Positions 1 to 7,713 are shown, counted from the first letter of the stretch. The stretch: 64,000 bases of DNA from an uncultured Pelagibacteraceae bacterium (GCA_902566925.1 CACFKO010000004.1:1-64000), one strand, 5' to 3'. Notes: generated by a model not told the origin, from the letters alone. Made by a program: numbers and translations.

Positions 1-13
1 TCTGAGTTAAAAG

Positions 14-487
14 TTAAACAGGCGTGTTCCACCAATGTTCCCAAGGAAAATGAATCCAGATACCTTCTGTATCTTTCGCACACTCCTGCACGTAGTAATG
101 AGGTTCAAAGTCACACTCATTATTCCACCAAAGAGACGCAAATCTAACTTCCACTGGTAGTTCCATTGGTTGATTGATTCTTGGCCCTTTTATGTAGCTC
201 TTGATTTTATCAAATGTTTCACCAGAGTCACATATATCATCCACAATGAGAACTCGCTCATCTGTCTTCTTTGGCAGATAATCTTCCCATTCTGGAAAAT
301 CTCTCAACGATGCCTTAACTGGTTTGAATGGTTTCTGTAACCAATGGCTCATCATAACACCTGGCGTAAGTCCACCTCTTGACAAACCCACAATCACTTG
401 AGGGTCAAACTTATCCAGAGTGATTTCTCTACAGAGAGTATTTACATCTCTCCGCATCTCATCCCACTGATACCATAATTTTTTCAT
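14..487 (-). CDS. Purine phosphoribosyltransferase, xanthine/guanine type
   Basis: A 157-aa type I phosphoribosyltransferase, which joins a purine base to PRPP to give the nucleotide. The PRPP-binding signature VLIVDDICDSGETF lies at about residues 79-92. An N-terminal SRGGL loop and a C-terminal WIHFPWE stretch resemble E. coli Gpt (SRGGL, WIEQPWD), so a guanine/xanthine/hypoxanthine substrate is likelier than a pyrimidine. The start is well supported: AGGAGG lies about 6 nt upstream of the ATG, and that ATG overlaps the stop of the previous gene as ATGA. It is the last gene in the window's recombination and nucleotide operon. The nearby GMP reductase suggests a purine-salvage pair. The exact substrate is inferred. 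Confidence 0.82.
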   Translation of the reverse strand: MKKLWYQWDEMRRDVNTLCREITLDKFDPQVIVGLSRGGLTPGVMMSHWLQKPFKPVKASLRDFPEWEDYLPKKTDERVLIVDDICDSGETFDKIKSYIKGPRINQPMELPVEVRFASLWWNNECDFEPHYYVQECAKDTEGIWIHFPWEHWWNTPV

Positions 488-846
488 TGTACACCTCCTA
501 AGAAAACTTGAAATTTAGTTCCATAAGAAATAACACAATATGATTTATAAGTTGGATGAAACTCTATTATTGTATATGTTCCTGTTTCTGGATTGACATA
601 CATATCAACTGCAACACCAACTGGTTTTCTAGCAAGTCCTGTTTCAGTTCTAACTTTAGTGAACTGAACTGCCTTAAAAACTAGTTCTTCTTTTTTTGAA
701 TTGATTGCATCAAATGTTTCTATCTCGTTTGCACACATGATTGGTTTTTCATTCCACTCTCCAGCTTCTAATCTACAAGACCATGCTACAAACAATCCTA
801 ACAAAAAACAAATTACAAATATACTTATTTCCTTTCTACTAAACAT
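484..846 (-). CDS. Small exported or membrane-anchored protein, unknown function
   Basis: I do not recognise this family. Translated from the second ATG it is 120 aa and opens with a basic stretch (MFSRKE) followed by about 18 hydrophobic residues (ISIFVICFLLGLFVAW) and SC. This looks like a signal peptide or N-terminal anchor, possibly a lipoprotein, with about 95 residues then facing the periplasm. I chose this start because GAGGT lies upstream of it; the earlier in-frame ATG at 861 has no ribosome-binding site. It overlaps the end of guaC by 8 nt and the following gene by 4 nt, so it is translationally coupled within the operon. Confidence 0.6.
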   Translation of the reverse strand: MFSRKEISIFVICFLLGLFVAWSCRLEAGEWNEKPIMCANEIETFDAINSKKEELVFKAVQFTKVRTETGLARKPVGVAVDMYVNPETGTYTIIEFHPTYKSYCVISYGTKFQVFLGGVQ

Positions 847-1843
847 TTGAAAATACCTCATTCAGTTGACGATTTACCCTTACAAAAGTTGTGCACTTAG
901 GTAAATCTTTGATTGTTCTTGCACCTGCATAAGTACAGGCACTTCTTAGTCCACCCATTATCTCTCTAATGGTATCTTTAACTGGGCCTTTATAATCCAC
1001 ATAGACTGTCTTCCCTTCTGCTGCACGATGAGTTTGTTTTTCTCCATAATGTGTAATCTGGGCATCTTCAGAAGACATTCCATAAAATTTCATCTTACCA
1101 CCATTATGATTACCAACTTTTTCACCATTACATTCAGCGTGACCTGCCAACATACCACCTAACATTACAAAGTCGGCACCACCCCCAAAGCTCTTTGCTA
1201 TATCCCCCACCACTGTACAACCGCCGTCTGTGATGATATGACCGCCGAGCCCGTGAGCCGCATCCGCACACTCCATCGTCGCACTTAACTGAGGATATCC
1301 AACGCCTGTTAATTTCCGAGTAGTACATACTGATCCAGGGCCGATCCCAATTTTTACAATATCGGCTCCTGCCATGATTATCTGTTCCGTTGCTTCTGGT
1401 GTACATACATTTCCTGCTATGATTATTTTGTCTTTCGTTGCTGCATGTCTTCTCATTTTTGCAACAAAATCGTTGAATCTTTCTGTATATCCATTTGCCA
1501 CATCAAGACATATCCATCTTGATTCATCATAGTCTAGTACATCTAAATCTTGATCTAATCCAATTGTTTGTATGAGATTTCTATGTTCAAGATTACTTGG
1601 CCATCTAGTAAATTTACACAATGCAGTCAACATTCCAAATTGAGTCAACTCCATGAACATATTCAATGTCCCTGTGTGATCCATATTAGATGCAATTATA
1701 GGAATACCTTCCCACTCATGTTTTGAATGTCTAAATTTGAATTTTCGTGCCAGCCAAGCATCTTTGCGTGAGATCAGAGTAGATCTCTTTGGTTTGATTA
1801 GTACATCGTTAAAGTCGAGTTTTACCTCTTCAATTATTCTCAT
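839..1843 (-). CDS. guaC: GMP reductase
   Basis: GuaC reduces GMP to IMP and ammonia with NADPH. The 334-aa length fits the bacterial enzyme (about 347 aa). The catalytic loop GIGPGSVCTTR carries the nucleophilic Cys (about residue 173). It is followed by TGVGYPQLSA, ECADAAHGLGGHIITDGG, the flavin-like phosphate motif GGADFVMLGGM, and the C-terminal YKGPV and GGLRS(A)CTY motifs, which separate GMP reductase from IMP dehydrogenase. The start is the ATG at 1843, nine bases after GGAAGGA; a longer reading to 1939 would overlap the previous gene further and has no ribosome-binding site. GC content is locally high (37 of 60 bases at 1201-1260) against an AT-rich background, which could mark transfer. 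With the downstream phosphoribosyltransferase it would interconvert guanine and inosine nucleotides. Confidence 0.92.
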   Translation of the reverse strand: MRIIEEVKLDFNDVLIKPKRSTLISRKDAWLARKFKFRHSKHEWEGIPIIASNMDHTGTLNMFMELTQFGMLTALCKFTRWPSNLEHRNLIQTIGLDQDLDVLDYDESRWICLDVANGYTERFNDFVAKMRRHAATKDKIIIAGNVCTPEATEQIIMAGADIVKIGIGPGSVCTTRKLTGVGYPQLSATMECADAAHGLGGHIITDGGCTVVGDIAKSFGGGADFVMLGGMLAGHAECNGEKVGNHNGGKMKFYGMSSEDAQITHYGEKQTHRAAEGKTVYVDYKGPVKDTIREIMGGLRSACTYAGARTIKDLPKCTTFVRVNRQLNEVFSNV

Positions 1844-2144
1844 TATGTCCTTCCGACCCGAATGAGTAGTGATAAAGTAAACATACATAGTGTATGCATT
1901 TGAGAAGATCCTTCCGATTCTTCCCATTTTTCTTACCAAATCGAAAGAGATACTTCATCGCACAGCCGCGAGTGAATTCTTCCGAAATGTCCATTTGTTC
2001 AAATACATCTTGTATCTGAATATTTTTTCCACCACCTGCGTAGTGTTCGCCGTAGGTACTCTTGATGTAGTCTTTGACTTCATCTAAAATCAAATCTTCA
2101 TTATATTTAAAAAGCAACTTCCTTGCTTCTTCTTCACCATTCAT
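1830..2144 (-). CDS. DUF3310-family protein (T7 gp1.7-like)
   Basis: A 104-aa protein whose C-terminal half has the DUF3310 signature: a GCAMKYLFRFGKKNGK core followed by DLLKCIHYVCLL (about residues 60-90). The family includes T7 gp1.7, reported as a nucleotide kinase, and is common in phage nucleotide-metabolism regions, but its role in T4-like phages is not settled. AAAGGA precedes the ATG. The end overlaps the guaC start by 14 nt. Neighbours on the downstream side are guaC and a phosphoribosyltransferase, consistent with nucleotide metabolism. The function is inferred from family and context only. Confidence 0.7.
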   Translation of the reverse strand: MNGEEEARKLLFKYNEDLILDEVKDYIKSTYGEHYAGGGKNIQIQDVFEQMDISEEFTRGCAMKYLFRFGKKNGKNRKDLLKCIHYVCLLYHYSFGSEGHNENN

Positions 2145-2154
2145 AATAAATCCT

Positions 2155-2325
2155 TTAAGTAGGTTTGTACTCCTTTTGTTTCACACCTTCCTTGTAAAGT
2201 TCACAAGGGACTTCATTCTTCTCGTACTCAACGTACTTACTAAACGCCTGTTGGTAGTTTGAATATAAATGATTTCCTTGTGCTGTCTCCACTTGAAAGG
2301 TAGGTAACTCAACAGAATAGGGCAT
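2155..2325 (-). CDS. Small protein of 56 aa, unknown
   Basis: A short open frame (starts MPYSVELPTFQVE, ends QKEYKPT) with a very good ribosome-binding site: AAGGAG four bases before the ATG. It stops 10 nt before the DUF3310 start. Composition is mixed and soluble, rich in Tyr, Lys and Glu, with no membrane segment. No family is recognised. Support comes from the strong start, tight operon packing and an otherwise empty interval. A late-promoter-like box lies 45 nt upstream. Confidence 0.6.
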   Translation of the reverse strand: MPYSVELPTFQVETAQGNHLYSNYQQAFSKYVEYEKNEVPCELYKEGVKQKEYKPT

Positions 2326-2370
2326 GAGGCTCCTTAGTGTGAAAGTTACAATTAAAATATGATAACACTT

Positions 2371-2378
2371 TATTTAGG
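2371..2378 (-). promoter_or_regulatory. Possible late-type promoter box CCTAAATA
   Basis: On the minus strand the bases read CCTAAATA, six of eight matches to the T4 late consensus TATAAATA. It sits 45 nt before the 56-aa gene, the same spacing seen for better boxes elsewhere in the window. It could allow late expression of the distal operon genes. A single weak match, so tentative. Confidence 0.3.
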
Positions 2379-2405
2379 ATTATCCAACATTAAGAAAAAA
2401 AGATG

Positions 2406-2544
2406 CTAATCCAAATTTGCTTGTGTTCCGGCATGAAACACTTCCATGGGCGTACTACCCGTCGCAAATCCTATTAAGCAGTTGACGAACTCTGCCGTGG
2501 CCGATGATAATAGATCGTCATTCTAATGACTCAGCCAACAACAT
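2406..2544 (-). CDS. 45-aa ORF readable only with a +1 frameshift at GAA TGA C
   Basis: An ATG two bases after the previous stop opens MLLAESLE and then meets TGA (2518-2520). Skipping the T of that TGA gives GAC and a continuous frame (DDLLSSATAEFVNCLIGF, then ATGSTPMEVFHAGTQ and so on) to a TAG at 2406. The second frame has protein-like composition but no ATG of its own near its beginning, so the two parts look like one small gene. TGA followed by C is the weak-terminator context used in prfB +1 frameshifting. A sequencing error or a real inactivating mutation explains it equally well. Function unknown. Confidence 0.42.
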
Positions 2545-2546
2545 CT

Positions 2547-2900
2547 TTATTCTTTAAGTATTGAACCATCTCTTTTGCCTGGATCTTGTACCGAAATATC
2601 TTTTTGTCCTCTATCTCCATGTACCTTTTTTCCAACATGCTTTACATCATCTAGACCACCTTGTTTATTAAAGTAATATTCTTTTTGGTCAAGGCCTACT
2701 TTCTCTTTTTTTTTTTTATTGTAACCATCGGCGTACCAACCACCACCTTCCAGTTTAAAACTACTGAGTCCCACTTGTCTTATCATTGTTTCTGTCTCAC
2801 AAACTGGACAAGTCAATTTAGTATCAGCACTTCCTGCTGATTTTAAAAGTACCTCTTCTGTTTTATCACAAGTTTCACATTTAAAATCATATAACGGCAT
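2547..2900 (-). CDS. FmdB-like zinc-ribbon protein
   Basis: A 117-aa protein starting MPLYDFKCETC. It has two CxxC pairs (about residues 8-11 and 31-34) in the FmdB/YHS-type zinc-ribbon arrangement: a short N-terminal ribbon, a GLSSFKLEGGGWYADGY stretch, then a charged tail. FmdB proteins are called putative regulators, but their biochemical role is unclear. AAAGGAG lies upstream of the ATG; an in-frame TTG six codons earlier overlaps that site and is less likely. The coding strand has twelve consecutive A (2706-2717) encoding a Lys run, a possible slippage point. It sits between two small proteins in the operon. Confidence 0.68.
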   Translation of the reverse strand: MPLYDFKCETCDKTEEVLLKSAGSADTKLTCPVCETETMIRQVGLSSFKLEGGGWYADGYNKKKKEKVGLDQKEYYFNKQGGLDDVKHVGKKVHGDRGQKDISVQDPGKRDGSILKE

Positions 2901-2920
2901 CGTTTTTACTCCTTTCAAAA

Positions 2921-3100
2921 TTAATGTTTGTAATATGCCTCATCGTCAATATCATCTTCAATTTCATCGTCAATAAAATCGTTAGGTGATCGACCTTGTT
3001 TTAAATAATTTTTAACTTGAAGTCTTTCTCTTTTATTACCCAAACGCTTTGCTTTTCTTGAAGAACCTTGTTTTTCTTCTTCATAGAAATCATGTTCCAT
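2921..3100 (-). CDS. Small charged protein of 59 aa, unknown
   Basis: A short open frame overlapping the end of the deformylase gene by 11 nt. The N-terminal half is basic (RKAKRLGNKRERLQVKNYLK) and the C-terminal half strongly acidic (DFIDDEIEDDIDDEAYY). AAAGG lies about 9 nt before the ATG. No family is assigned. The bipolar charge could suit nucleic-acid or protein binding, but that is speculation. Tight overlap with the neighbour and the absence of a better frame in this gap support it as real. Confidence 0.6.
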   Translation of the reverse strand: MEHDFYEEEKQGSSRKAKRLGNKRERLQVKNYLKQGRSPNDFIDDEIEDDIDDEAYYKH

Positions 3101-3692
3101 TTTGTTTAACCTTTCTTTTTAAGATTTTTTGTTTTTGTCTAGCTGATTGTAATTTTATTTTACTAACTCCATCTAAAAAAGTTTTACCTTCCATGTGATC
3201 CATCTCATGATGAAAAACTCTAGCTGCTAACCCCTCAAAATGTGCATCAATAGTATCCCCATCTGCATTCTGATATTTTACCGATAATTTTTCAGGTCTT
3301 TTCTTCTTCAGATATAATAACGGATAACTTAAACACCCTTCTTCCATTATTACCATTTCATCTGATTCTTCTAATATTTCTGGATTGAAACAAACTATTG
3401 CCATATCACTATCGTCTATTCTCATTGCGAAAACCTTTACGGGCATTCCTATCTGATTAGCAGATAATCCTAGTCCACGATGGTAAACCATGTTCTCAAG
3501 CATTACATCGTACATAAGTTTGGGATCTGCTTGTGGTGGGTCAAAAACCCAAGGAAGAGGTTCTTTGTGTAGAACTGGATGATCTTCTGGAAGTAAATCT
3601 AGTTTTCTAATAGAAATTTCTGAATCGTCTTGGTTAAGATCGTATCTAGTTTGGGATGTATAGTCAGTACCAACAGTTATTATATTAGACAT
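3090..3692 (-). CDS. def: Peptide deformylase
   Basis: Removes the formyl group from N-terminal Met of nascent proteins. All three family motifs are present: GLSANQIG (about 75-82), EGCLSYP with the metal-ligand Cys at about 120, and HEMDH (162-166) supplying two His ligands and the catalytic Glu. The 200-aa length includes an extended N-terminus compared with short cyanophage versions. The start overlaps the gp46 stop as TAATG. Deformylases are known in marine T4-like phages, where they may help process phage proteins when host enzyme is limiting. Here it rides in the recombination operon. Confidence 0.93.
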   Translation of the reverse strand: MSNIITVGTDYTSQTRYDLNQDDSEISIRKLDLLPEDHPVLHKEPLPWVFDPPQADPKLMYDVMLENMVYHRGLGLSANQIGMPVKVFAMRIDDSDMAIVCFNPEILEESDEMVIMEEGCLSYPLLYLKKKRPEKLSVKYQNADGDTIDAHFEGLAARVFHHEMDHMEGKTFLDGVSKIKLQSARQKQKILKRKVKQNGT

Positions 3693-5419
3693 TATGCAGC
3701 CAATGTTGAAAAATTCTTTTGTTTCTGAAACTTTATTGTTTTCTCAAATTTATCGTATAGTATTTCACCTTTATGACTTATTACAAATACGTTAATATTT
3801 GAAGACGTGCCGTGTGTTAAATCATAAAGTATCTTCAAAAATTCATCAGTACCAGAAGTATCTAATGAGCTATCAAATACTTCATCAAGTACCAATAAAT
3901 TAGTATTTACACTATTTTTTAGTTTAGCAACAGCTCTCCATGTAAAGAGAAGTGCTAGGTCTATTCTCATTTTTTCACCCTCACTAAAAGAAGCATAAGT
4001 AAATTCATCGCGATGTCTTGATTTTATTGTTTCATTAAAATTTTCATCAAGTTCAAATGTAACATAAAAATCCATTGCTGATAAGTATTTATTTATCAGT
4101 TTATTAATGATTGGAAGATACTGTTTAATAATACGAGTCTTGATTCCTGTATCTTTAAGAAGATTCGTTGCCAAATCATATAAATGTTTTTCTTTTGATA
4201 ATCTTTCTTTATCTTGAGTAAACTCTCCAATATCTGTTTTACACTTTTCAAGTTCACTTCTCTTACTATCTATATCATCTTCCGTATTAGAGATTTCTTC
4301 AATCTGAGTAGAAACCTTCTCGATATATTGATGGCATGCTGAAATATGACTATTAATATTGATCTGTTTATTTAGATTATCGTCATATTCTTCACTAACC
4401 TTTTCTATCTCATCAAGTCTTATTTTCTGTTTATTGAGTTTATGACCTAAAGATATCAGACCAGAACTAAGTTCATGCATTTTACCATGAAATTTATCTA
4501 TCATCAAATCACGATGTTCTTTTGAAATTTCTTGTTTGCAGGTATCACAATGTGAATTTTGTTCATAAAATTCCATGTCTTGTTCATACTTTAATATACC
4601 CTTTTCAATACTCTTTTCGTAATCAGATAGTTTATCAATTTCCTCTTTAACTTTTTTCTCATCAGATATGGACTCATTAAGTTCTTTATTTTTGTCAAGA
4701 ATCTTATCGATAGATTTCTTATAATCTGTAATTGCTTTTTCGTGTTTTTGAATGTCCCTTTTGTTGGCTTCAATCTGTGAACTTTTATTTTGTTTTAATC
4801 TTTCAATTAAAAACTCTAAATTTTCTTTTTCACCTTTGGTTAATCCAAGTGCAATATCAACTGTTCCTGTTTCATCTTTGTTTTGAGCCACCCTAGTTTT
4901 GAGTAGTTGATTCATGACTGAGAAAATTTCAATATCAAGAAGATCTTCAATAATTGTTCTACGTTCTGAAGACTTTAGTTGCATAAATGGAATAAACGAT
5001 GAGCTTCCCAAAAGAACAATCTGAGTGAACGACTTATAGTTTAATTTTAAAATTGTCTTTTCAAGATACTCTTGATAATCTCGTATCGAAGCATCTTGAT
5101 TAAGCATCTTTCCATTTTGATAGATCTCAAAAAAATTCTTCTTGATACCTCTCTTTACAAGGTATTTCTTAGAACCAATACTAAATTCAATTTCAACAAC
5201 AGTTCCAGCTTGATTTATAGAATTGATGAGTTGACCTTTGTTGACTGATCTAAATGGTCTACCAAATAATCCAAAGGTTAGTGCATCTAATATGGTGGAT
5301 TTACCCGCACCATTATCACCAATTATCAAAGTGTTTGAGGTTTTATTAAGTTCTACTTCAGTAAAAGCGTTGCCAGTACTTAAAAAGTTCTTCCAACGAA
5401 TAGTTTCAAATATTATCAA
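3692..5419 (-). CDS. 46: Recombination nuclease subunit gp46 (Rad50/SbcC-like)
   Basis: ATPase half of the gp46-gp47 nuclease, which resects DNA ends for recombination-dependent replication. The 575-aa protein has Walker A GDNGAGKST (34-42), long coiled coils either side of a zinc-hook CDTC (Cys 291 and 294), an ABC signature SFSEGEKMR near 475 and Walker B NLLVLDEVFD near 510. The start codon is TTG, overlapping the previous stop as TTGA, with GAGGA a few bases upstream and no alternative ATG nearby. gp47 lies two genes upstream in the same operon, the usual pairing, here separated by a small gene. Confidence 0.95.
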   Translation of the reverse strand: MIIFETIRWKNFLSTGNAFTEVELNKTSNTLIIGDNGAGKSTILDALTFGLFGRPFRSVNKGQLINSINQAGTVVEIEFSIGSKKYLVKRGIKKNFFEIYQNGKMLNQDASIRDYQEYLEKTILKLNYKSFTQIVLLGSSSFIPFMQLKSSERRTIIEDLLDIEIFSVMNQLLKTRVAQNKDETGTVDIALGLTKGEKENLEFLIERLKQNKSSQIEANKRDIQKHEKAITDYKKSIDKILDKNKELNESISDEKKVKEEIDKLSDYEKSIEKGILKYEQDMEFYEQNSHCDTCKQEISKEHRDLMIDKFHGKMHELSSGLISLGHKLNKQKIRLDEIEKVSEEYDDNLNKQININSHISACHQYIEKVSTQIEEISNTEDDIDSKRSELEKCKTDIGEFTQDKERLSKEKHLYDLATNLLKDTGIKTRIIKQYLPIINKLINKYLSAMDFYVTFELDENFNETIKSRHRDEFTYASFSEGEKMRIDLALLFTWRAVAKLKNSVNTNLLVLDEVFDSSLDTSGTDEFLKILYDLTHGTSSNINVFVISHKGEILYDKFEKTIKFQKQKNFSTLAA

Positions 5420-5700
5420 TTATCCTCATTTAATAATTGTGGTTTATCATTATGTTCAAATCTATACTCTGCATTTTTCAAACCATCTTTAATTATGGAA
5501 AGAACCATATTATTGAAAGTAATATCTCTCGCATGGGCTTCTTTAGCCACTTTCAAAAAAAGATTATCACTAATATCTATTTCAAGGGTTTCACATTTCT
5601 CTTCTCCAATTTTTACTGATTTGGGCCATTCTTTACTTTTTTCCATTGAATCTTGTATTTGTTCTTGTCTTAATGTTTCATCTTTATTATAATCTGCCAT
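5416..5700 (-). CDS. Small protein with ribbon-helix-helix-like C-terminal half
   Basis: A 94-aa protein between gp47 and gp46. After a charged N-terminus comes a likely beta strand (ETLEIDI, about 37-43), then two helices (LFLKVAKEAHARD and NMVLSIIKDGLKNA). This order resembles Arc/MetJ-type ribbon-helix-helix DNA-binding proteins. Its ATG overlaps the gp47 stop as TGATG, and its own stop overlaps the TTG start of gp46. The position and coupling suggest a partner or regulator of the nuclease or its operon. The fold is my inference from pattern only. Confidence 0.6.
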   Translation of the reverse strand: MADYNKDETLRQEQIQDSMEKSKEWPKSVKIGEEKCETLEIDISDNLFLKVAKEAHARDITFNNMVLSIIKDGLKNAEYRFEHNDKPQLLNEDN

Positions 5701-6791
5701 CAGATAGTCTCCATAGTTAGACTCTCATTATACAATGATTTCATCAAAGAGTCAAGTTCTTCTTTATTGTCCAAATTTAATGAATTAACGTATTTAGAGA
5801 GTATCGTAAGTGTGTCTTCTGCTTCATTTATCATGTCATCTTCAATTTCTAAATCTTGATCAAGATTTTCTACGATTGAAATGTCAGCAACATCAGCAGC
5901 ATAAAGTTTATCTAATAAAGTATCAAACCAAAATGGATTCTTTTTATTGATTACCACTACTTTCACATAACAATTTTTATAAATTGAATAATCATCATTT
6001 TGAATTGATTCCAAAGATGTCCAATCACGCTCTTCATCATAGTAAATTTTATGAAACATTTCATAAGGATTTAAAATAAATTCAAGCTCTCTGGTTTCAG
6101 TATCAAATATGTGAAATCCTCTTGGATCTTTATAATCTGACCATGTTATTTGATATGGGTTTCCTAGATAGTATACATTACCATTGTCAGACTTGTGGTG
6201 AAAATGACCACTAAATGCATACTCAAATTTATTGAATAAACTAGCATCTACACCACTCTGACTATATTGGCCCAGATGCATTTCAAAACCCTTAACTTCT
6301 AAATGTCCAAATAGAATTTGAGCATCAGTCTTAGACATAGCATCCAATGATTCTTTTTCATTCTCTGGACATATCCATGGCTGAAAAAATACTTTAGTAC
6401 CATCTAAATCAACTTCTGTAGGGTCTTCATATACATTAATAAAACCACCACCATCTCCCTCACCACCAGACCTCATCATTCTGAGGCAATCCATACTATT
6501 TACTTGATTAGTATTTTTGAAGAAGGTATCGTGATTACCAATGATCATGTGAAGATTTATATACTGATCCCAACATCTATCAAAGAAATGATGTCGCATC
6601 TGATAGAGAGTTTTGTAATTGATAAACTTACGTCTATCTACAATATCTCCCATGTGAATTACTGTATTAATATTTCTTTCTAGTAACTCTGGAAAAAAAA
6701 TATCATTATAAAATTTTATAAAATATTCTGTGAAAGCTTGACTGTCATTTCTAGCTCCCCAGTGCGTATCTGTAATGATAGCAATTTTCAT
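5700..6791 (-). CDS. 47: Recombination nuclease subunit gp47 (Mre11/SbcD-like)
   Basis: Nuclease half of the gp46-gp47 complex. The 363-aa protein carries the calcineurin-like phosphoesterase motifs in order: DTHWG (8-12), GDIVDRR (48-54), GNHD (85-88), a GHLEVKG block and GHFHH, which supply the two-metal site. T4 gp47 is about 340 aa, so the length fits. The start ATG overlaps the previous stop as ATGA. It acts on DNA ends in the infected cell together with UvsX-type recombination; uvsY and uvsW lie just upstream in the window. Confidence 0.95.
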   Translation of the reverse strand: MKIAIITDTHWGARNDSQAFTEYFIKFYNDIFFPELLERNINTVIHMGDIVDRRKFINYKTLYQMRHHFFDRCWDQYINLHMIIGNHDTFFKNTNQVNSMDCLRMMRSGGEGDGGGFINVYEDPTEVDLDGTKVFFQPWICPENEKESLDAMSKTDAQILFGHLEVKGFEMHLGQYSQSGVDASLFNKFEYAFSGHFHHKSDNGNVYYLGNPYQITWSDYKDPRGFHIFDTETRELEFILNPYEMFHKIYYDEERDWTSLESIQNDDYSIYKNCYVKVVVINKKNPFWFDTLLDKLYAADVADISIVENLDQDLEIEDDMINEAEDTLTILSKYVNSLNLDNKEELDSLMKSLYNESLTMETI

Positions 6792-7027
6792 TCAATTATC
6801 TCCAACTCAGCTTCTGTTTCTATGACTACTCGGGCCCCACATGGTAACAATGTTTTGTCATGTCCATAAACAACCCTAGATGGGCCGAGAATTGCAACTG
6901 CATTACAATAAGTATTATTTTTTCCCTCTTTTATTGTTATGACAGGTTGCAACTCTTGTTCTCTTCCAGTTCTTATAGTCTTTAAATTTCCTTTGATATT
7001 ACCTTGATTTACATGGATGTATTTCAT
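6788..7027 (-). CDS. Small conserved-looking protein between gp55 and gp47
   Basis: A 79-aa protein starting MKYIHVNQGNIKGN, with several predicted beta strands (PVITIKEG, AVAILGPSRVVYG, ARVVIETEAELEIIE) and no membrane segment or recognised motif. It is coupled on both sides by ATGA overlaps (gp55 stop and gp47 start). The beta-rich pattern could be a small barrel. Function unknown; its position between the late sigma factor and the recombination nuclease gives no decisive clue. Confidence 0.62.
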   Translation of the reverse strand: MKYIHVNQGNIKGNLKTIRTGREQELQPVITIKEGKNNTYCNAVAILGPSRVVYGHDKTLLPCGARVVIETEAELEIIE

Positions 7028-7590
7028 ACTACCATAAAATATTCAAGATTAGTAGTTTTGGTTGGTTTTTTGGCCACACTCTTTGCCTTTTTTGCATCCT
7101 CAAAGTTCTTAATAAAATCATACATATTTGCTTTTTGGTCTGCATTCATTGTTTCTTGAGTGTATCCCTTATCTCTGTCATTTACAGAGACTTCTATATT
7201 TTCAGATAGAGATGGAGCACTTTCCATAGACTTATACTTTATATAAAGTTGTTTCTTCTCTTTTTGTATTCGTCTAATAAATGCATAGTAGATAATTTGA
7301 GTAAAATATGCAAATGGGTTTGATGATTTGTCTGGATTGAAATTTTTTATATACTGAACACAATTTTCAATACCATCTGAAATCATTTCATCCTTAAAAG
7401 CGTAGTTTATAAAATTAGGTCTAAATGAAAGTCTTTGTGCTATTTTCATGAAACAATCACCAAGGTATTCTGAAATCATTGGAGGCTCTATATTAAGGGC
7501 CTTAGCATCATCAAATTGTCGTTTATATATTACCATTTCCTTTAAGAATTTTTCATTATCTATGTAGTGTATTGATTTTGGTTTGGCCAA
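7024..7590 (-). CDS. 55: Late-transcription sigma factor gp55
   Basis: A divergent sigma-70-family factor that directs host RNA polymerase to T4 late promoters (TATAAATA). The 188-aa length matches T4 gp55 (185 aa). The central block NFNPDKSSNPFAYFTQIIYYAFIRRIQ is a sigma region 2-like core typical of the family, followed by KKQLYIKYK. The start codon is TTG with AGGAGGA about 5 nt upstream, and no better ATG exists. It is the first gene behind a perfect sigma70 consensus promoter at 7621-7649. The many late-type boxes before virion genes in this window are its expected targets. Confidence 0.92.
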   Translation of the reverse strand: MAKPKSIHYIDNEKFLKEMVIYKRQFDDAKALNIEPPMISEYLGDCFMKIAQRLSFRPNFINYAFKDEMISDGIENCVQYIKNFNPDKSSNPFAYFTQIIYYAFIRRIQKEKKQLYIKYKSMESAPSLSENIEVSVNDRDKGYTQETMNADQKANMYDFIKNFEDAKKAKSVAKKPTKTTNLEYFMVV

Positions 7591-7620
7591 GTTGTCCTCC
7601 TGTAAGTTATCATTTCATAT

Positions 7621-7649
7621 ATTATAACATAATCATTATATACTGTCAA
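7621..7649 (-). promoter_or_regulatory. Sigma70 consensus promoter for the gp55-gp47-gp46 operon
   Basis: On the minus strand a perfect -35 TTGACA (plus 7644-7649) and a perfect -10 TATAAT (plus 7621-7626) are separated by exactly 17 nt. It lies about 30 nt upstream of the gp55 start. This exact match to the host vegetative consensus implies strong expression by unmodified host polymerase, which fits a gene that must be made before late transcription. Confidence 0.85.
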
Positions 7650-7653
7650 CCAC

Positions 7654-7682
7654 TTGACAAAGCACTTGACAAGTGATACAAT
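7654..7682 (+). promoter_or_regulatory. Possible divergent sigma70 promoter, antisense to uvsW
   Basis: On the plus strand TTGACA (7654-7659), a 17-nt spacer and TACAAT (7677-7682) form a near-consensus promoter. Its -35 is the mirror image of the gp55 promoter's -35 (TGTCAA, four bases, TTGACA). It would transcribe into the 3' end of uvsW on the opposite strand, where no plus-strand gene was found. A further palindrome CACTTG-A-CAAGTG lies at 7663-7675. It may instead be an operator. Confidence 0.4.
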
Positions 7683-7713
7683 ACTGGTGTAGGGGTTAAA
7701 TGAATTATTTCTT

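Noticed and set aside
1134..1406. Minus-strand open frame inside guaC in another frame
   Set aside because: It lies fully within the GMP reductase coding sequence, whose motifs are unambiguous.
2706..2717. Run of twelve A on the coding strand of the zinc-ribbon gene as a frameshift site
   Set aside because: The frame is intact through the Lys run and no alternative product is apparent.
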